From positions 186,001 to 250,000 of the forward strand of contig LWTK01000105.1 in NCBI GenBank assembly GCA_003326205.1: a stretch of 64,000 nt of DNA. Reading direction: 5' to 3'. The notes below the pieces were generated by a model. It saw only the letters and a program-made list of their open reading frames with translations, had not been told where the DNA came from and ran no database searches. Each line of letters begins with the position of its first letter. The first letter of the stretch is position 1. Positions 40,291 to 50,316 of the stretch are shown piece by piece. The position numbers and the translations under genes were made by a program. This DNA comes from Nostoc sp. ATCC 43529 (GTDB taxonomy: Bacteria > Cyanobacteriota > Cyanobacteriia > Cyanobacteriales > Nostocaceae).

Positions 40291-41082
40291 ATGTTACTCA
40301 CTAGACAAACAACAGAATTTTATTTAAAAGATTTGGAAACACCTTTAGGTCAAGCCATTAATTTAACACTTGCAGTCTTGGTGCTAATTTCTTCAGGGAT
40401 TTTCGTCGCAGAAACTTATAATATTCCTGATTATGTGCGCTTTCAGTTGAGCGTAGCCGATACTGCGATCGCTATTATCTTCCTCATAGAATATTCACTC
40501 CGTCTCTGGAGTGCAGAAAATAAAGTTAAGTATATTTTTAGTTTTTATTCGATTATTGATTTAATGGCAATTCTACCATTGTTTTTAGGAATCATGGATA
40601 TCAGATTTATCCGCCTACTGCGATGGTTTCGGATTTTACGATTAATTAGATTTATCGATAGAAAATATTTATTCGCCAGTATCAGCACCGAAGATGGCTT
40701 GATTTTTGCGCGAATATTATTTACATTATTTGCAATTGTCTTTGTTTACTCTGGCTTAATTTATCAAGTCGAGCATCCGGTTAATCCTGAAAAATACGCG
40801 ACGTTTTTGGATGCATTTTATTTCTCGGTTGTCACAATGACAACTGTAGGATTTGGTGATGTGATCCCCATTTCTGAATTAGGACGCTCCCTAACAGTAC
40901 TGATGATTTTTACAGGAATCGCCTTAATTCCTTGGCAAGTGGGAGATTTGATTAAGCAAGTGGTGAAAACAGCTAATCAAGTAGAAATAGTGTGTTCAAA
41001 TTGTGGTTTGCCTTTCCACGATATTGATGCTGTGTTTTGTAAAAACTGTGGGACTAAGTTACCTAGTCGAAGAGTTAATTAA
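40291..41082 (+). CDS. Voltage-gated-type potassium channel with zinc-ribbon tail
   Basis: A 263-aa six-helix ion channel. The S4 segment 'RFIRLLRWFRILRLIRFIDR' has arginines every third residue, and the selectivity filter is TTVGFGDVIP, as in K+ channels. The last 30 residues form a zinc ribbon: CSNCG ... CKNCG. The ribbon is unusual for a channel and could assemble subunits or sense redox or metal. Located in the plasma or thylakoid membrane. It is divergent from the deaminase gene (67 bp). Confidence 0.9.
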   Translation: MLLTRQTTEFYLKDLETPLGQAINLTLAVLVLISSGIFVAETYNIPDYVRFQLSVADTAIAIIFLIEYSLRLWSAENKVKYIFSFYSIIDLMAILPLFLGIMDIRFIRLLRWFRILRLIRFIDRKYLFASISTEDGLIFARILFTLFAIVFVYSGLIYQVEHPVNPEKYATFLDAFYFSVVTMTTVGFGDVIPISELGRSLTVLMIFTGIALIPWQVGDLIKQVVKTANQVEIVCSNCGLPFHDIDAVFCKNCGTKLPSRRVN

Positions 41083-42372
41083 AATGCCTCTACCGTACTT
41101 GTTATAGCAAATTCAAAGCTTCTAAGAAGAAACAGGGAAAAAGGTGATATTAACAAACTGTCTTATGAAAATAAGCATGATTTCACATATATAGTCAGCT
41201 TTCTGAGATTCTATCAGACAATTCCCAGTTATCAGTCAATAGTCAACGCTATTTTCTTTACTGCTGCCTATTTTATGTACAAAAAAGCACTAAATTAAGG
41301 AATTATACACTTACGTACCATCTTGGTAGTATCTATCGGGATGCCTGGTAGATTGTATGGTTAGAATTAGTCTTTAATAATCTTAATATAAATTTATGTT
41401 CTCAGAACACAACTAGTGTTACTTTACTTAAGAGGAAAAAGATAAAAAATTCCTTAAGTATTTACACTGCAAATAATTGGTTAATTTCAGTAGATGCCAA
41501 TGTCAGTGTCAATATCTGAAAAAAAGTAGCCACGAAGTTAGGCTTAGACCTTTCTATAGTGGATGGGAGAATTCTGACGACTCTTGTGCGTCAAGATAAT
41601 CAGCCTCTTCCAATTTCGATTAACTGGTCGCGGCCATCGCTAGTTTCCACTGAGCCACAAGCCAAAGACCCCTACCACAGCAAAGGAGGCGCAACACTAT
41701 ACTTAATGATGCTGGTTGTTGGTATATTTTCTCTCGGTAGTGGCTACTAAAAAATGTTCTCAAATTTGGGAGGTATCAAAGGCCAGAACATATTTTTACG
41801 AGTGGAAACCCAGTTATCAATCATTCTTGATATGTTGAGAAATTGTTTATCGCGCGACGAACATGTCAAGAATGTTTGCCAATCTTTAATCTCCAGTCTC
41901 TAGCCATGAATTGTAATTAACTAAAAGTTGCTAGTTAGATCCTTGGTTTTTTAAATAAATTGTGGATCTAAATCTAGTTGTAGTAAGTCGCCTTCGCTGT
42001 TGGTACATCATCAAGGAAATAAACTTGCTATCTAAAATAGATAACAAGCTTAGGTAGAACTATTGTCTCTTTTTCGTTCTACCTCCTTATAGTAGTGCCT
42101 TTTGCGGCTGAAAATATCAAGTAAGGAATTTCTGACAAATGGACACATCAATGATTACGATCTATTCCTATTTACCTATCTATAATTATGAGTAAGTCTT
42201 AGGATAGAAATTTTATTTTCTTTGGTTAGAAAATAAAAAAAGAAAATAAGATATCTATGCAACCTAATTAGTAATTCATCAAAATTTTTGACTTTAATTA
42301 AATAACTGATGTTTGATTTAGGAGTTGGGCTTCGATGATTTATATCTCAGTCCCTCCAGTGGAACCTTATGA
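41083..42372. other. Long intergenic region before the exopolysaccharide operon
   Basis: 1.3 kb of A+T-rich sequence. Two adjacent hairpins lie at 42024-42048 (CTTGCTATCT with AGATAACAAG) and 42052-42084 (AGGTAGAAC with GTTCTACCT around a T-rich loop), about 300 bp before the first operon gene; they may be a leader or terminator structure. One short frame at 41559 is listed separately. Nothing else is recognised. Confidence 0.45.
41559..41750 (+). CDS. Possible small membrane peptide
   Basis: A 63-codon frame from a GTG start, encoding a polar N-terminus and a C-terminal hydrophobic segment (ATLYLMMLVVGIFSLGSGY). No clear ribosome binding site is seen. The hydrophobic end makes it slightly more credible than a random frame. 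Function unknown. Confidence 0.3.
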   Translation: MDGRILTTLVRQDNQPLPISINWSRPSLVSTEPQAKDPYHSKGGATLYLMMLVVGIFSLGSGY

Positions 42373-42828
42373 ATGGTGTGTCTGCCAATAAGTGAGGTCG
42401 AATTGCAGAATAAGTGTAACCAAAATCGAAAACGTTCAAAGCGACGCGCTATTTACTGTCCAGTTCATGGATGCTATCTAGATAGTGTCAGCCAAAAGTA
42501 TAGATTGTATGCCGATCGCGCCGTTCAACTGCAACAAAAAGGCATAGGACGCCAGAATGCACTAATTTTAGTAGCAACTAGAACAGCTATTCCCTTAGAA
42601 GGAGAATGGTTAGAAGAATTCTGGTGCGATGGTTGTCAGGAAACAAAATGGTATCACGTCAAGAAATGCGATCGCACCTATCAAGTGGCGATCGCGCCGC
42701 CACAACTGTGGCAGCAAGCAACCGGTGTCATTCACCCCGAAGGCAATCCTTCTGTAGGAGAGTTTACTAAAAGACAAGCCCGGACAGTCGGTTCTAGCTG
42801 CATTGAGGATTTTCGGTCAAGAGTTTAA
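42373..42828 (+). CDS. Conserved hypothetical with zinc-finger-like cysteines
   Basis: A 151-aa soluble protein with cysteine pairs that look like a zinc site: 'YCPVHGCYLD' (about 35-44) and 'FWCDGCQETKWYHVKKC' (about 89-105). The segment between resembles a helix-turn-helix spacing, but I cannot assign a DNA-binding family. It lies 51 bp before the Wzc-like gene on the same strand, so it may be the first gene of the exopolysaccharide operon and perhaps a regulator. Function not known. Confidence 0.65.
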   Translation: MVCLPISEVELQNKCNQNRKRSKRRAIYCPVHGCYLDSVSQKYRLYADRAVQLQQKGIGRQNALILVATRTAIPLEGEWLEEFWCDGCQETKWYHVKKCDRTYQVAIAPPQLWQQATGVIHPEGNPSVGEFTKRQARTVGSSCIEDFRSRV

Positions 42829-42879
42829 ATTAATTCCAGTCGGACTTGAATAGACCAGTACAAACAATATCTTGCCATT

Positions 42880-45063
42880 ATGGAGACTAAAGTAAACTCT
42901 GAAGAAATAGATATTCAAAAATATCTACTCGTTTTACAACGACGTTGGCTTGCTACACTCGGAATTTGGGCAATAGTTACTACTTCTGCAACTTTGTTTG
43001 CCTTCTCATTAAAACCATCATACAAAGCAGATGGAAGTTTGTTGATTAGGACGAATGAAACCTCCTCACTAACTGGATTAGGAGAAGCTATAGGCAAATT
43101 AGAGTCCTTAACTTCTACAAATAATCCTTTAGAAACCCAAGCAAAAATAGTGACATCTGTTCCAGTTCTTCAAGAAACTATTAGAACGCTTGATCTCAAA
43201 GATCAACAAGGCGAACCATTGAAAATTCAGGATTTTCTGCAAAAACTGAAGATAGAAAATGCCAAAGGAACTGAGATTTTACAAGTATCCTATATAGATA
43301 AAGATCCAGTTTTAGCTGCCGAAGTTGTTAATCAACTGATGAAAGTTTATATCAGGAATAACATAGAAGCTAATCGGGCTGAAGCAGCATCAGCTAGGAA
43401 ATTTATCGGACAAGAAATACCTACTACTGAAGCAGCTGTTAGAGAAGCTGAGTCAAACTTGCGTAAATTTAAAGAGGAAAATAAAATAATTTCTCTGGAA
43501 ACAGAAGCATCTATAGCAGTCCAAACTATTTCCAGCTTAGAACAGCAAATTACTCAAACCCAAGCTGAATTTGTGAATGTTAATGCTCGCGTCAAAAAAT
43601 TGCAAAATCAGGCAAGTATTGATTCCCAAAAATCTGTGAGTTTTGCCTCATTGAGTCAAATACCTGGGATTCAACAAGTGCTGACTCAACTTCAAGAAAC
43701 ACAAAATGAGTTGACAGTTGAGCAGACTCGTTTGCAGCCAACCCATCCTAACATTATCAACTTGCGAGAAAAAATTACTGGTCTCAACGACTTACTACAA
43801 AATCGCATTAACCAAAGCATAGGTATTAATCAGAAAATTCCTGCAAGAAACTTACAAGTTGGAGAACTACGGCAAGGTCTGATTGAAGATTATGCTCGGA
43901 CTGAGGCACAACAGGTTGGTCTAGCCCAACAAATTGCTAAGCTTTCTAATAAGTGGTACGCATACAAAGAACGAGCAAATGTTTTACCCAAGCTGGAACA
44001 AACCCAGCGCCAACTTGAGCGCAAGTTGAAAGCAGCTCAAACAACTTACGAAGTACTTTTGACAAAACTACAAGAAGTCCAGGTAGCAGAAAACCAAAAT
44101 ATTGGCAATGCTCGTATCATTTCCTCTGCTTTAGTACCAGATGACCCCACTGGCCCTCGCAAAGCCTTATTTCTATTGGGAGGTGGAGTTATTGGTCTGA
44201 TGCTTGGCATTATTACTGCCTTCACTTTAGATCTAATTGATAGCTCTGTGAAAACAGTCAAAGAAGCTAGGCAATTGTTCCAATACACCTTGCTAGGGGT
44301 GATTCCTTCAATGGGTAGGAATCTGAAAAAGAGTTCCGTAGAGCAACAGATCCCCAGAATAATTGGCAGAGAAATTCCCCAATATCCTGTTGGTGATGCC
44401 TACCAAATGCTGCAAGCCAACTTACAGTTTCTCAATTCTGATAAAAAACTAAAAGCGATCGTAGTTACTAGTTCTTTATCCAAAGAAGGCAAGTCTGAGG
44501 TGGCTGCAAATTTAGCTGTGACAATGGCTCAGTCAGGAAAACGAGTGCTACTAGTGGATGCCAATATGCGCCATCCAATGCAGCATCATATCTGGGGAAT
44601 GACCAATGCAGTCGGGCTATCCAATGTCATGATTGACCAAGTTCCTCTGAGTGTAGTCATACAACAGCCAATGCCAAACCTCTACGTTCTGCCTTCTGGA
44701 GTTGTACCTCCTAACCCAGCAGTGCTGTTAGATTCCCAGAGGATGGCTAAACTAGTCGGTTATTTTACACAGAAGTACGATTTCGTAATTTTTGATACCC
44801 CTTCTCTTGCAGGAATGGTAGATGCTGCGGTTTTAAGTAAGCTAGTTGACGGTATCTTGTTGGTGGTTCGCCCTGGAGTGATTAACTATGACACAGCCAA
44901 TGCAGCTAAAGAGTTTCTCAGACAGTCCGGGCAACAAGTTTTAGGAATGGTGATTAACGGTGTGAATATCAAACGAGAGTCTGACAGCTACTTCTATTAT
45001 TCTAGAGAATCAACTGACTCGAATTTGTCACCGAACAAAACAAAAAAGAAACAAGTTGTTTGA
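42880..45063 (+). CDS. Polysaccharide co-polymerase / BY-type tyrosine kinase (Wzc-like)
   Basis: A 727-aa inner-membrane protein that controls exopolysaccharide polymerisation and export. Wzz domain (about 10-110) with a first membrane helix near 28-48, long periplasmic coiled coils (about 170-400), a second helix near 430-450 ('ALFLLGGGVIGLMLGIITAF'), then the cytoplasmic kinase. Walker A is 'SKEGKSEVAANLAVTMAQSG' (GKS-E where most have GKST), A' is 'RVLLVDANMRHP', Walker B is 'YDFVIFDTPSL'. The C-terminal tail has a few tyrosines (DSYFYYSRES) rather than a long Tyr cluster. It leads the biosynthetic gene series. Confidence 0.92.
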   Translation: METKVNSEEIDIQKYLLVLQRRWLATLGIWAIVTTSATLFAFSLKPSYKADGSLLIRTNETSSLTGLGEAIGKLESLTSTNNPLETQAKIVTSVPVLQETIRTLDLKDQQGEPLKIQDFLQKLKIENAKGTEILQVSYIDKDPVLAAEVVNQLMKVYIRNNIEANRAEAASARKFIGQEIPTTEAAVREAESNLRKFKEENKIISLETEASIAVQTISSLEQQITQTQAEFVNVNARVKKLQNQASIDSQKSVSFASLSQIPGIQQVLTQLQETQNELTVEQTRLQPTHPNIINLREKITGLNDLLQNRINQSIGINQKIPARNLQVGELRQGLIEDYARTEAQQVGLAQQIAKLSNKWYAYKERANVLPKLEQTQRQLERKLKAAQTTYEVLLTKLQEVQVAENQNIGNARIISSALVPDDPTGPRKALFLLGGGVIGLMLGIITAFTLDLIDSSVKTVKEARQLFQYTLLGVIPSMGRNLKKSSVEQQIPRIIGREIPQYPVGDAYQMLQANLQFLNSDKKLKAIVVTSSLSKEGKSEVAANLAVTMAQSGKRVLLVDANMRHPMQHHIWGMTNAVGLSNVMIDQVPLSVVIQQPMPNLYVLPSGVVPPNPAVLLDSQRMAKLVGYFTQKYDFVIFDTPSLAGMVDAAVLSKLVDGILLVVRPGVINYDTANAAKEFLRQSGQQVLGMVINGVNIKRESDSYFYYSRESTDSNLSPNKTKKKQVV

Positions 45064-45151
45064 GTTGGCTATGCTAATCACGGAAAAATCTCACAACTAA
45101 ATATCAAAAAGGTTTCTTCCACACTTCGTACTCCCTATTTTCAAGCTACAG

Positions 45152-46261
45152 ATGTCAAAATTACAAGTATTTCCAGATTTGATAACTGATATTCACCCTC
45201 AAGAATGGAAGTTTCAAGTAAAAAAAATCCTGAAAAATTTGATACCGTCACACGTTAGATACAAGCTATCTCATCAACGATGGCGTCTAATGTTTATGCC
45301 AAACCTCTTATTAAATTACGCTTATGATTTTAGGCGGTTTGTCAAAAACTCGTCAGTCAGTGTGAAACATCCTTCAACCAATTTGAAAGTCCGAACAAAA
45401 ACCCAATTACAAGCTCGAATTACAATTGACTACCATAGTATTGAAAAGGGATTAGCAATGAAAGAGCCAAGAATTGGTTTTGGGCGAGAAGTTATTCAAA
45501 GATTATTATCTAATTTGCCTAATTATCAAGAAAAATATGGTTTCGATGAGACTGTACAAATTACGCTCAATACCCTGTCAGCTTATTATTACTTTAACTT
45601 GGAGCATGGTTTCCAAGACGAGCAGCTGTATGAGTCAATACTCAAGTTGAAAGAAGCAATTCCTACTTACAGGAATAGTAAAAATGAAGGAGGTATTTTT
45701 AAGATAACTAAGAAGTCAATTCTTGAGGATGCTCATATAGATCTTCGAGCTTTCTTTCAATCAAGATACAGTATCCGACACTTTGCACCTGATGAAGTAA
45801 ATATGTGCTTGATTGAGCAGGCAGTTACTATGGCTCAAAAAACTCCATCAGTTTGTAATAGACAGTCATCAAAGGTTTATGTATTTAGTAGTGATGAAGA
45901 TAAGCGAAAAGTTTTGAGCTATCAAAGTGGTAACCGGGGTTTTGGTGACCAAGCTAGTAAAGTTTTAATTGTTGTATCTGACCTAGAAAACTTTACCTTA
46001 ATTGGAGAGCGAAATCAATGCTGGATTGATGGAGGTATGTATGCTATGTCTCTTGTATATGCCCTCCATTCTCTAGGTTTGGCTACCTGTTGTTTGAATT
46101 GGAGTGTTGAACATTCAGTTGATAAAGCACTCAAAAAATCCACAAATATCAAAGATTCAGAGTCTATAATTATGATGATTGCAATTGGTCATCTACCTGA
46201 AGAATTGAGAGTAGCTCAATCTCCTCGCAAACCTCTTCAAGAAGTTTTAATTGTTAAATAA
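45152..46261 (+). CDS. Nitroreductase-like protein in the exopolysaccharide operon
   Basis: A 369-aa protein whose C-terminal part (about 195-369) is a nitroreductase fold with 'SRYSIRHFAPDEVNMCLIEQ', 'KTPSVCNRQSSKVYVFSS' and a FMN-phosphate-type 'GGMYAMSLVYALHSLGLATC'. The N-terminal 190 residues are basic and unlike usual nitroreductases. Proteins of this type recur in polysaccharide clusters next to pyruvyltransferases; a redox or ketal-related step is possible but unproven. It lies 88 bp after the Wzc-like gene. Confidence 0.75.
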   Translation: MSKLQVFPDLITDIHPQEWKFQVKKILKNLIPSHVRYKLSHQRWRLMFMPNLLLNYAYDFRRFVKNSSVSVKHPSTNLKVRTKTQLQARITIDYHSIEKGLAMKEPRIGFGREVIQRLLSNLPNYQEKYGFDETVQITLNTLSAYYYFNLEHGFQDEQLYESILKLKEAIPTYRNSKNEGGIFKITKKSILEDAHIDLRAFFQSRYSIRHFAPDEVNMCLIEQAVTMAQKTPSVCNRQSSKVYVFSSDEDKRKVLSYQSGNRGFGDQASKVLIVVSDLENFTLIGERNQCWIDGGMYAMSLVYALHSLGLATCCLNWSVEHSVDKALKKSTNIKDSESIIMMIAIGHLPEELRVAQSPRKPLQEVLIVK

Positions 46262-46444
46262 CATAATTGAGTATTTTCATATTCTCAGTTTTATATAACT
46301 TTTGTGAAAAAGTGATTTTGCCACTGCAAACTTAGATAAGAATGTAATATTTAAACCGAAGTTATTTATCTATTTGAAAAATAATAATTAATCTGAATTG
46401 GCAAAAAATACAACCACAATTAATTTATCAATTCGTTAAAAGCT

Positions 46445-47539
46445 ATGCGTACAAAAATTGGAATCATCACTTATCATTTCACCATTAACTATGGAGCAAC
46501 GTTGCAGACTTATGCGTTGTCTCAATTTTTAAAAAATCACGGATATGATGTAGAGATTATTGATTATAGACCTAAATCTATTAGATTAGAGCAAAGAAAT
46601 TACTTATATCCTAAACGTTCTTGGTTCAATCCAAATCTTCTGATGAAGACTAGAAGAAAAGTTATAAACATGAATAAGTTTATGGAAAAGAATCTAAAAC
46701 TTAGTGCCAGACAGTTTTACGATCAAAATAGTTTAAATGAATACAAGCATTTATATGATGTTGTGATTTGCGGTAGCGATGAAATATGGAATGTAAATAG
46801 CCCCAGAGGTTTAGATACAAATTATTTTCTAGATTTTGTCACTGGAAAAGATGCTCGAAAAGTAAGTTATGCTGCAAGTTTTGGTTCTACAACAAGCCTG
46901 GGTGTAAATCAAGAAAAAATAAATAATCTACTAAGAGATTTCCATTCTCTTTCTGTAAGAGACAATAATAGTTTCTCGCTAATTAATCAAGATGATTTTC
47001 GGATTAAAAAAGTTGTTGATCCCACATTTTTAATCGACTACAAAGATGTCATAAAAGATAATAATATTGAAAGTAAATATATACTAGTGTATGGCTTACT
47101 CGGCGAAAAAGAGACTCGATATGTAAAAACATTAGCAGAAAAAGAAGGATTAGATATTATTGCAATAGGTACACAACAAACTCATTTAAAACCATTCTTA
47201 AAGCTGGATTTATTTGATATTCCCCCAGACGAGTGGCTTGGTTTTTTTAATAAGGCGTCTTTTGTAGTCACCAATTTCTTTCATGGATTAGTATTTGCCA
47301 TTATTTTTAATAAACCATTTATTGTTTTCAGTAACCCACAAAAGATTGTAAAAATGAAAGATATATTAAATCCTTTAGGTTTAGAAAATAGATTATTGAA
47401 TTTAAATGGACTAAACCCTAAAGAAATTATTTCTAATGATGAATTGCTATCGCCACTTTTAATAGAAAAGCAGAAAAATGATTTAAAAAAGCAAATTGAA
47501 ATTTCAAAAGATTATTTATTGTTTGAAGCTTTAAAATAG
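46445..47539 (+). CDS. Polysaccharide pyruvyl transferase family protein
   Basis: A 364-aa enzyme of the CsaB/WcaK-type family, which adds pyruvate ketals to sugars from phosphoenolpyruvate. Family marks: the start 'KIGIITYHFTINYGATLQTY', 'VVICGSDEIWNVNSP' and 'SFVVTNFFHGLVFAIIFNKP'. Pyruvylation gives negative charge to the polymer. The gene is A+T-rich, more so than its neighbours, which may reflect transfer. Confidence 0.88.
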   Translation: MRTKIGIITYHFTINYGATLQTYALSQFLKNHGYDVEIIDYRPKSIRLEQRNYLYPKRSWFNPNLLMKTRRKVINMNKFMEKNLKLSARQFYDQNSLNEYKHLYDVVICGSDEIWNVNSPRGLDTNYFLDFVTGKDARKVSYAASFGSTTSLGVNQEKINNLLRDFHSLSVRDNNSFSLINQDDFRIKKVVDPTFLIDYKDVIKDNNIESKYILVYGLLGEKETRYVKTLAEKEGLDIIAIGTQQTHLKPFLKLDLFDIPPDEWLGFFNKASFVVTNFFHGLVFAIIFNKPFIVFSNPQKIVKMKDILNPLGLENRLLNLNGLNPKEIISNDELLSPLLIEKQKNDLKKQIEISKDYLLFEALK

Positions 47540-47607
47540 ATGCGAATTATATAATCTAGGCTTGATAAATGTGAGATTTCAGCAAAAATTAGAGCAATTA
47601 TAGTTTG

Positions 47608-48924
47608 ATGTTAAATAAATTAAAAATTCAGAAGCTATCGCTCCTAAAATCTCGCACTAACCTGCGTGCAATTATTACAAATACAGGTTGGTTGTTTGCT
47701 GACCGGATTCTTCGTATGGGTGCAGGTCTAATTGTGGGGGTTTGGGTTGCACGCTACTTAGGATCGCAGCAGTATGGTCTTTTTAACTATGCCACTGCCT
47801 TTGTTGCCTTATTTAGTCCGCTTGCCACACTAGGGTTAGACAACGTGGTAGTTCGGGATATTGTGCATGACTCATCGAACAAAGAGAAAATTTTAGGGAC
47901 AGCTTTCTGGCTCAAATTGTTCGGTGGTATGAGTTCTTTATTGTTAGCAGTTGGTGTGATATATGTGTTGCGCCAAGATCAAAAGATAACTATCTGGCTG
48001 GTAGCAATTTTGGCAAGCACAGGAATTTTTCAGGCTGTAGATACGATTGATTTTTGGTTTCAGTCTCAAGTACTATCCAAGTACACCGTAGTTGCTAGAA
48101 ATACAGCTTTTGTCATTGTTACTCTGGTGAAAGTAGCTTTGATCTATATGCAAGCACCATTAATCGCTTTTGCCTGGGTGACATTGGCAGAATTTAGCTT
48201 CAGTGCAGTGGGTTTAGCGATCGCCTACACAATTAAAGGTTACTCATTGCGGTTGTGGCGTTGGAGTTTTCCTGTTGCCAAGACTCTTCTCAAAGACAGT
48301 GGGCCGCTGATTCTTTCTGGTATGACAATCATGATTTACATGAAAATTGATCAGATTATGCTGGGGGAAATGATGGGCTATAGTGCTGTAGGAATTTATT
48401 CGGCTGCGTCGCGGATTTCTGAAGTTTGGTATTTTATACCCACAGCGATCGTTTCTTCAGTGTCTCCAACAATTTTTGCTGCCAAGCAAACTAGTGAAGC
48501 GCTTTACTATCAGCGGATAAAACAATTACTACGTCTGATGGTGCTGATTTCTCTGGCGATCGCCCTGCCAATGTCATTCTTGTCAGGATCGATAATTAAC
48601 ATACTGTTTGGCAATAGTTATGCAGCTGCGGGAGGCATATTAGCAATTCATATCTGGGCTTCTTTGTTTGTCTTCATGGGAATAGCAGTATCACCGTGGT
48701 TTATTGCCGAGAGTATGACTCATCTTTCCCTACGTAGAACTTTGATGGGAGCAATTATTAATGTGCTGTTAAACCTCTTTTTAATTCCTACTTATGCTGG
48801 AGTAGGAGCAGCGATCGCTACTGTAATCTCTTATGCAGTTGGTTCTGTTTTTGCTAATGCTACTCATCCAAATACCAAGAAAATATTCAAGCTTCAGATT
48901 CAATCTCTCGTAATATTAAGATAA
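47608..48924 (+). CDS. Wzx-type polysaccharide flippase
   Basis: A 438-aa MOP-superfamily membrane protein with about twelve hydrophobic segments. The N-terminus 'NTGWLFADRILRMGAGLIVG' and 'GSQQYGLFNYATAFVALFSP' are typical of O-unit flippases. It moves lipid-linked repeat units across the membrane. The last membrane segments seem slightly short compared with 440-480-aa homologs. The ATG at 47608 is used rather than the TTG at 47605. Confidence 0.92.
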   Translation: MLNKLKIQKLSLLKSRTNLRAIITNTGWLFADRILRMGAGLIVGVWVARYLGSQQYGLFNYATAFVALFSPLATLGLDNVVVRDIVHDSSNKEKILGTAFWLKLFGGMSSLLLAVGVIYVLRQDQKITIWLVAILASTGIFQAVDTIDFWFQSQVLSKYTVVARNTAFVIVTLVKVALIYMQAPLIAFAWVTLAEFSFSAVGLAIAYTIKGYSLRLWRWSFPVAKTLLKDSGPLILSGMTIMIYMKIDQIMLGEMMGYSAVGIYSAASRISEVWYFIPTAIVSSVSPTIFAAKQTSEALYYQRIKQLLRLMVLISLAIALPMSFLSGSIINILFGNSYAAAGGILAIHIWASLFVFMGIAVSPWFIAESMTHLSLRRTLMGAIINVLLNLFLIPTYAGVGAAIATVISYAVGSVFANATHPNTKKIFKLQIQSLVILR

Positions 48925-48999
48925 TCAATTTATACATAAATTTTAACTATAATTATTTTTTTTAATTGCAATTAATAATATAGATGAAGTATTTTTAAA

Positions 49000-50265
49000 A
49001 TGAATCAAAAACTAAGTTTAAAAAAGGATGTTTGTCAAAAATTAGAAGTAGGAATTACTGTTTTATTATTTTCGTATTATTTAGGAATAAATTTCCCTGA
49101 ACCGATAACCCAAGCTTGGGCACTCTTAGGCTTTTTAACTGTTCCCCTCTTAATTCTTGGTTGCTGGAAGCGATTCATTTGGGTTGCGACAAGAGACATA
49201 CCATTACTACTCTTAATAGTAAGTGTCCCGATTTCATTTTTTTGGTCTAGCAGTCCAAATTCCACCTTAGCCTATTCCAGAGCTTTCTTGTGTGCAACTG
49301 GATTTGGTATCTACTTAGCAACGCGATACACTCCGAAACAGCAAATGCAGCTCATGGTTTGGTTATTCGGAATATTTACCTGCTTAAATTTTATAGTGCC
49401 TTTAATTATGCCTTCTTACGGAATTAATAATAGTTATTTAGGAGGACCGGCATGGCAAGGGATTACCCGCCAAAAAAATGAATTGTCTGGGGCAATGGCC
49501 GTGGTTAGTACATTTTTTTTGACCATTGGCATTTACGGTTCTAAATATCGTTGGCTGGCATTAACTGGAAGTGCCGTTGCATTTATCATCCTCGTATTTT
49601 CCAAAGGCAAAGGAAGCCTGGGAATTTTTGTAGCATTACTACCACTTTTGCCTTTATATAAAATATTGAAACAAGAATATCGCTTAAGAACTGTACTTAG
49701 TATTTGTGCCTTCATGTTTGGTGCGCTTCTAATAATAACTACTGTATTTAATTTGCAATTTATAGTTGTTGATATTTTAAATAAAGATTTAGGAGGAAAT
49801 GGACGAGATCAAGTATGGAGCTATTTAATTGAAAGGGGCTTACAGAAACCTTGGCTAGGTTATGGATATGCTGGATTTTGGAATACATATTCCGAGGGTT
49901 TGGCTGTTTGGCTGAAATTTTCCTGGATAGCAGGGGCTGGAGACGGGGGCGGTAACGCCCACAGTAGTTATATTGAAGTGTTTTTGCATTTGGGCTGGCT
50001 AGGATTGTCCCTCGTCACCCTGAGTTTTTTCACATTTTTTATCAGAGTTGTTTACTTGCAAGTCTTAACTAGACAAATAGAATATTTTTGGATGTTTCAA
50101 TTTTTGCTGATTATGGCTATCAATAGTTCTTACGAATCCTATGGAGGATTTATTGCCTATCGGCATTGGTTTTGGATTTTATATGTATCGTATGCCTATT
50201 CAACGGCTATTGAGTTTAACAGAACTATTAAGAATAGTACAAAATTTGCTATTACTCATACTTGA
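49000..50265 (+). CDS. O-antigen polymerase/ligase family protein (Wzy-like)
   Basis: A 421-aa polytopic protein with about ten membrane segments and a large periplasmic loop (about 270-320: 'GNGRDQVWSYLIERGLQKPW' and 'GGGNAHSSYIEVFLHLGWLG'). The motif with 'RGLQKPWLGYGYAGFW' and the NAHS-type loop is characteristic of the Wzy/WaaL superfamily. In a Wzx-dependent cluster it probably polymerises repeat units. Confidence 0.9.
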   Translation: MNQKLSLKKDVCQKLEVGITVLLFSYYLGINFPEPITQAWALLGFLTVPLLILGCWKRFIWVATRDIPLLLLIVSVPISFFWSSSPNSTLAYSRAFLCATGFGIYLATRYTPKQQMQLMVWLFGIFTCLNFIVPLIMPSYGINNSYLGGPAWQGITRQKNELSGAMAVVSTFFLTIGIYGSKYRWLALTGSAVAFIILVFSKGKGSLGIFVALLPLLPLYKILKQEYRLRTVLSICAFMFGALLIITTVFNLQFIVVDILNKDLGGNGRDQVWSYLIERGLQKPWLGYGYAGFWNTYSEGLAVWLKFSWIAGAGDGGGNAHSSYIEVFLHLGWLGLSLVTLSFFTFFIRVVYLQVLTRQIEYFWMFQFLLIMAINSSYESYGGFIAYRHWFWILYVSYAYSTAIEFNRTIKNSTKFAITHT

Positions 50266-50316
50266 TTTTTATTTAAATTGAAAAACCAAAATACAATTTC
50301 TGAACTAATTAAATTA

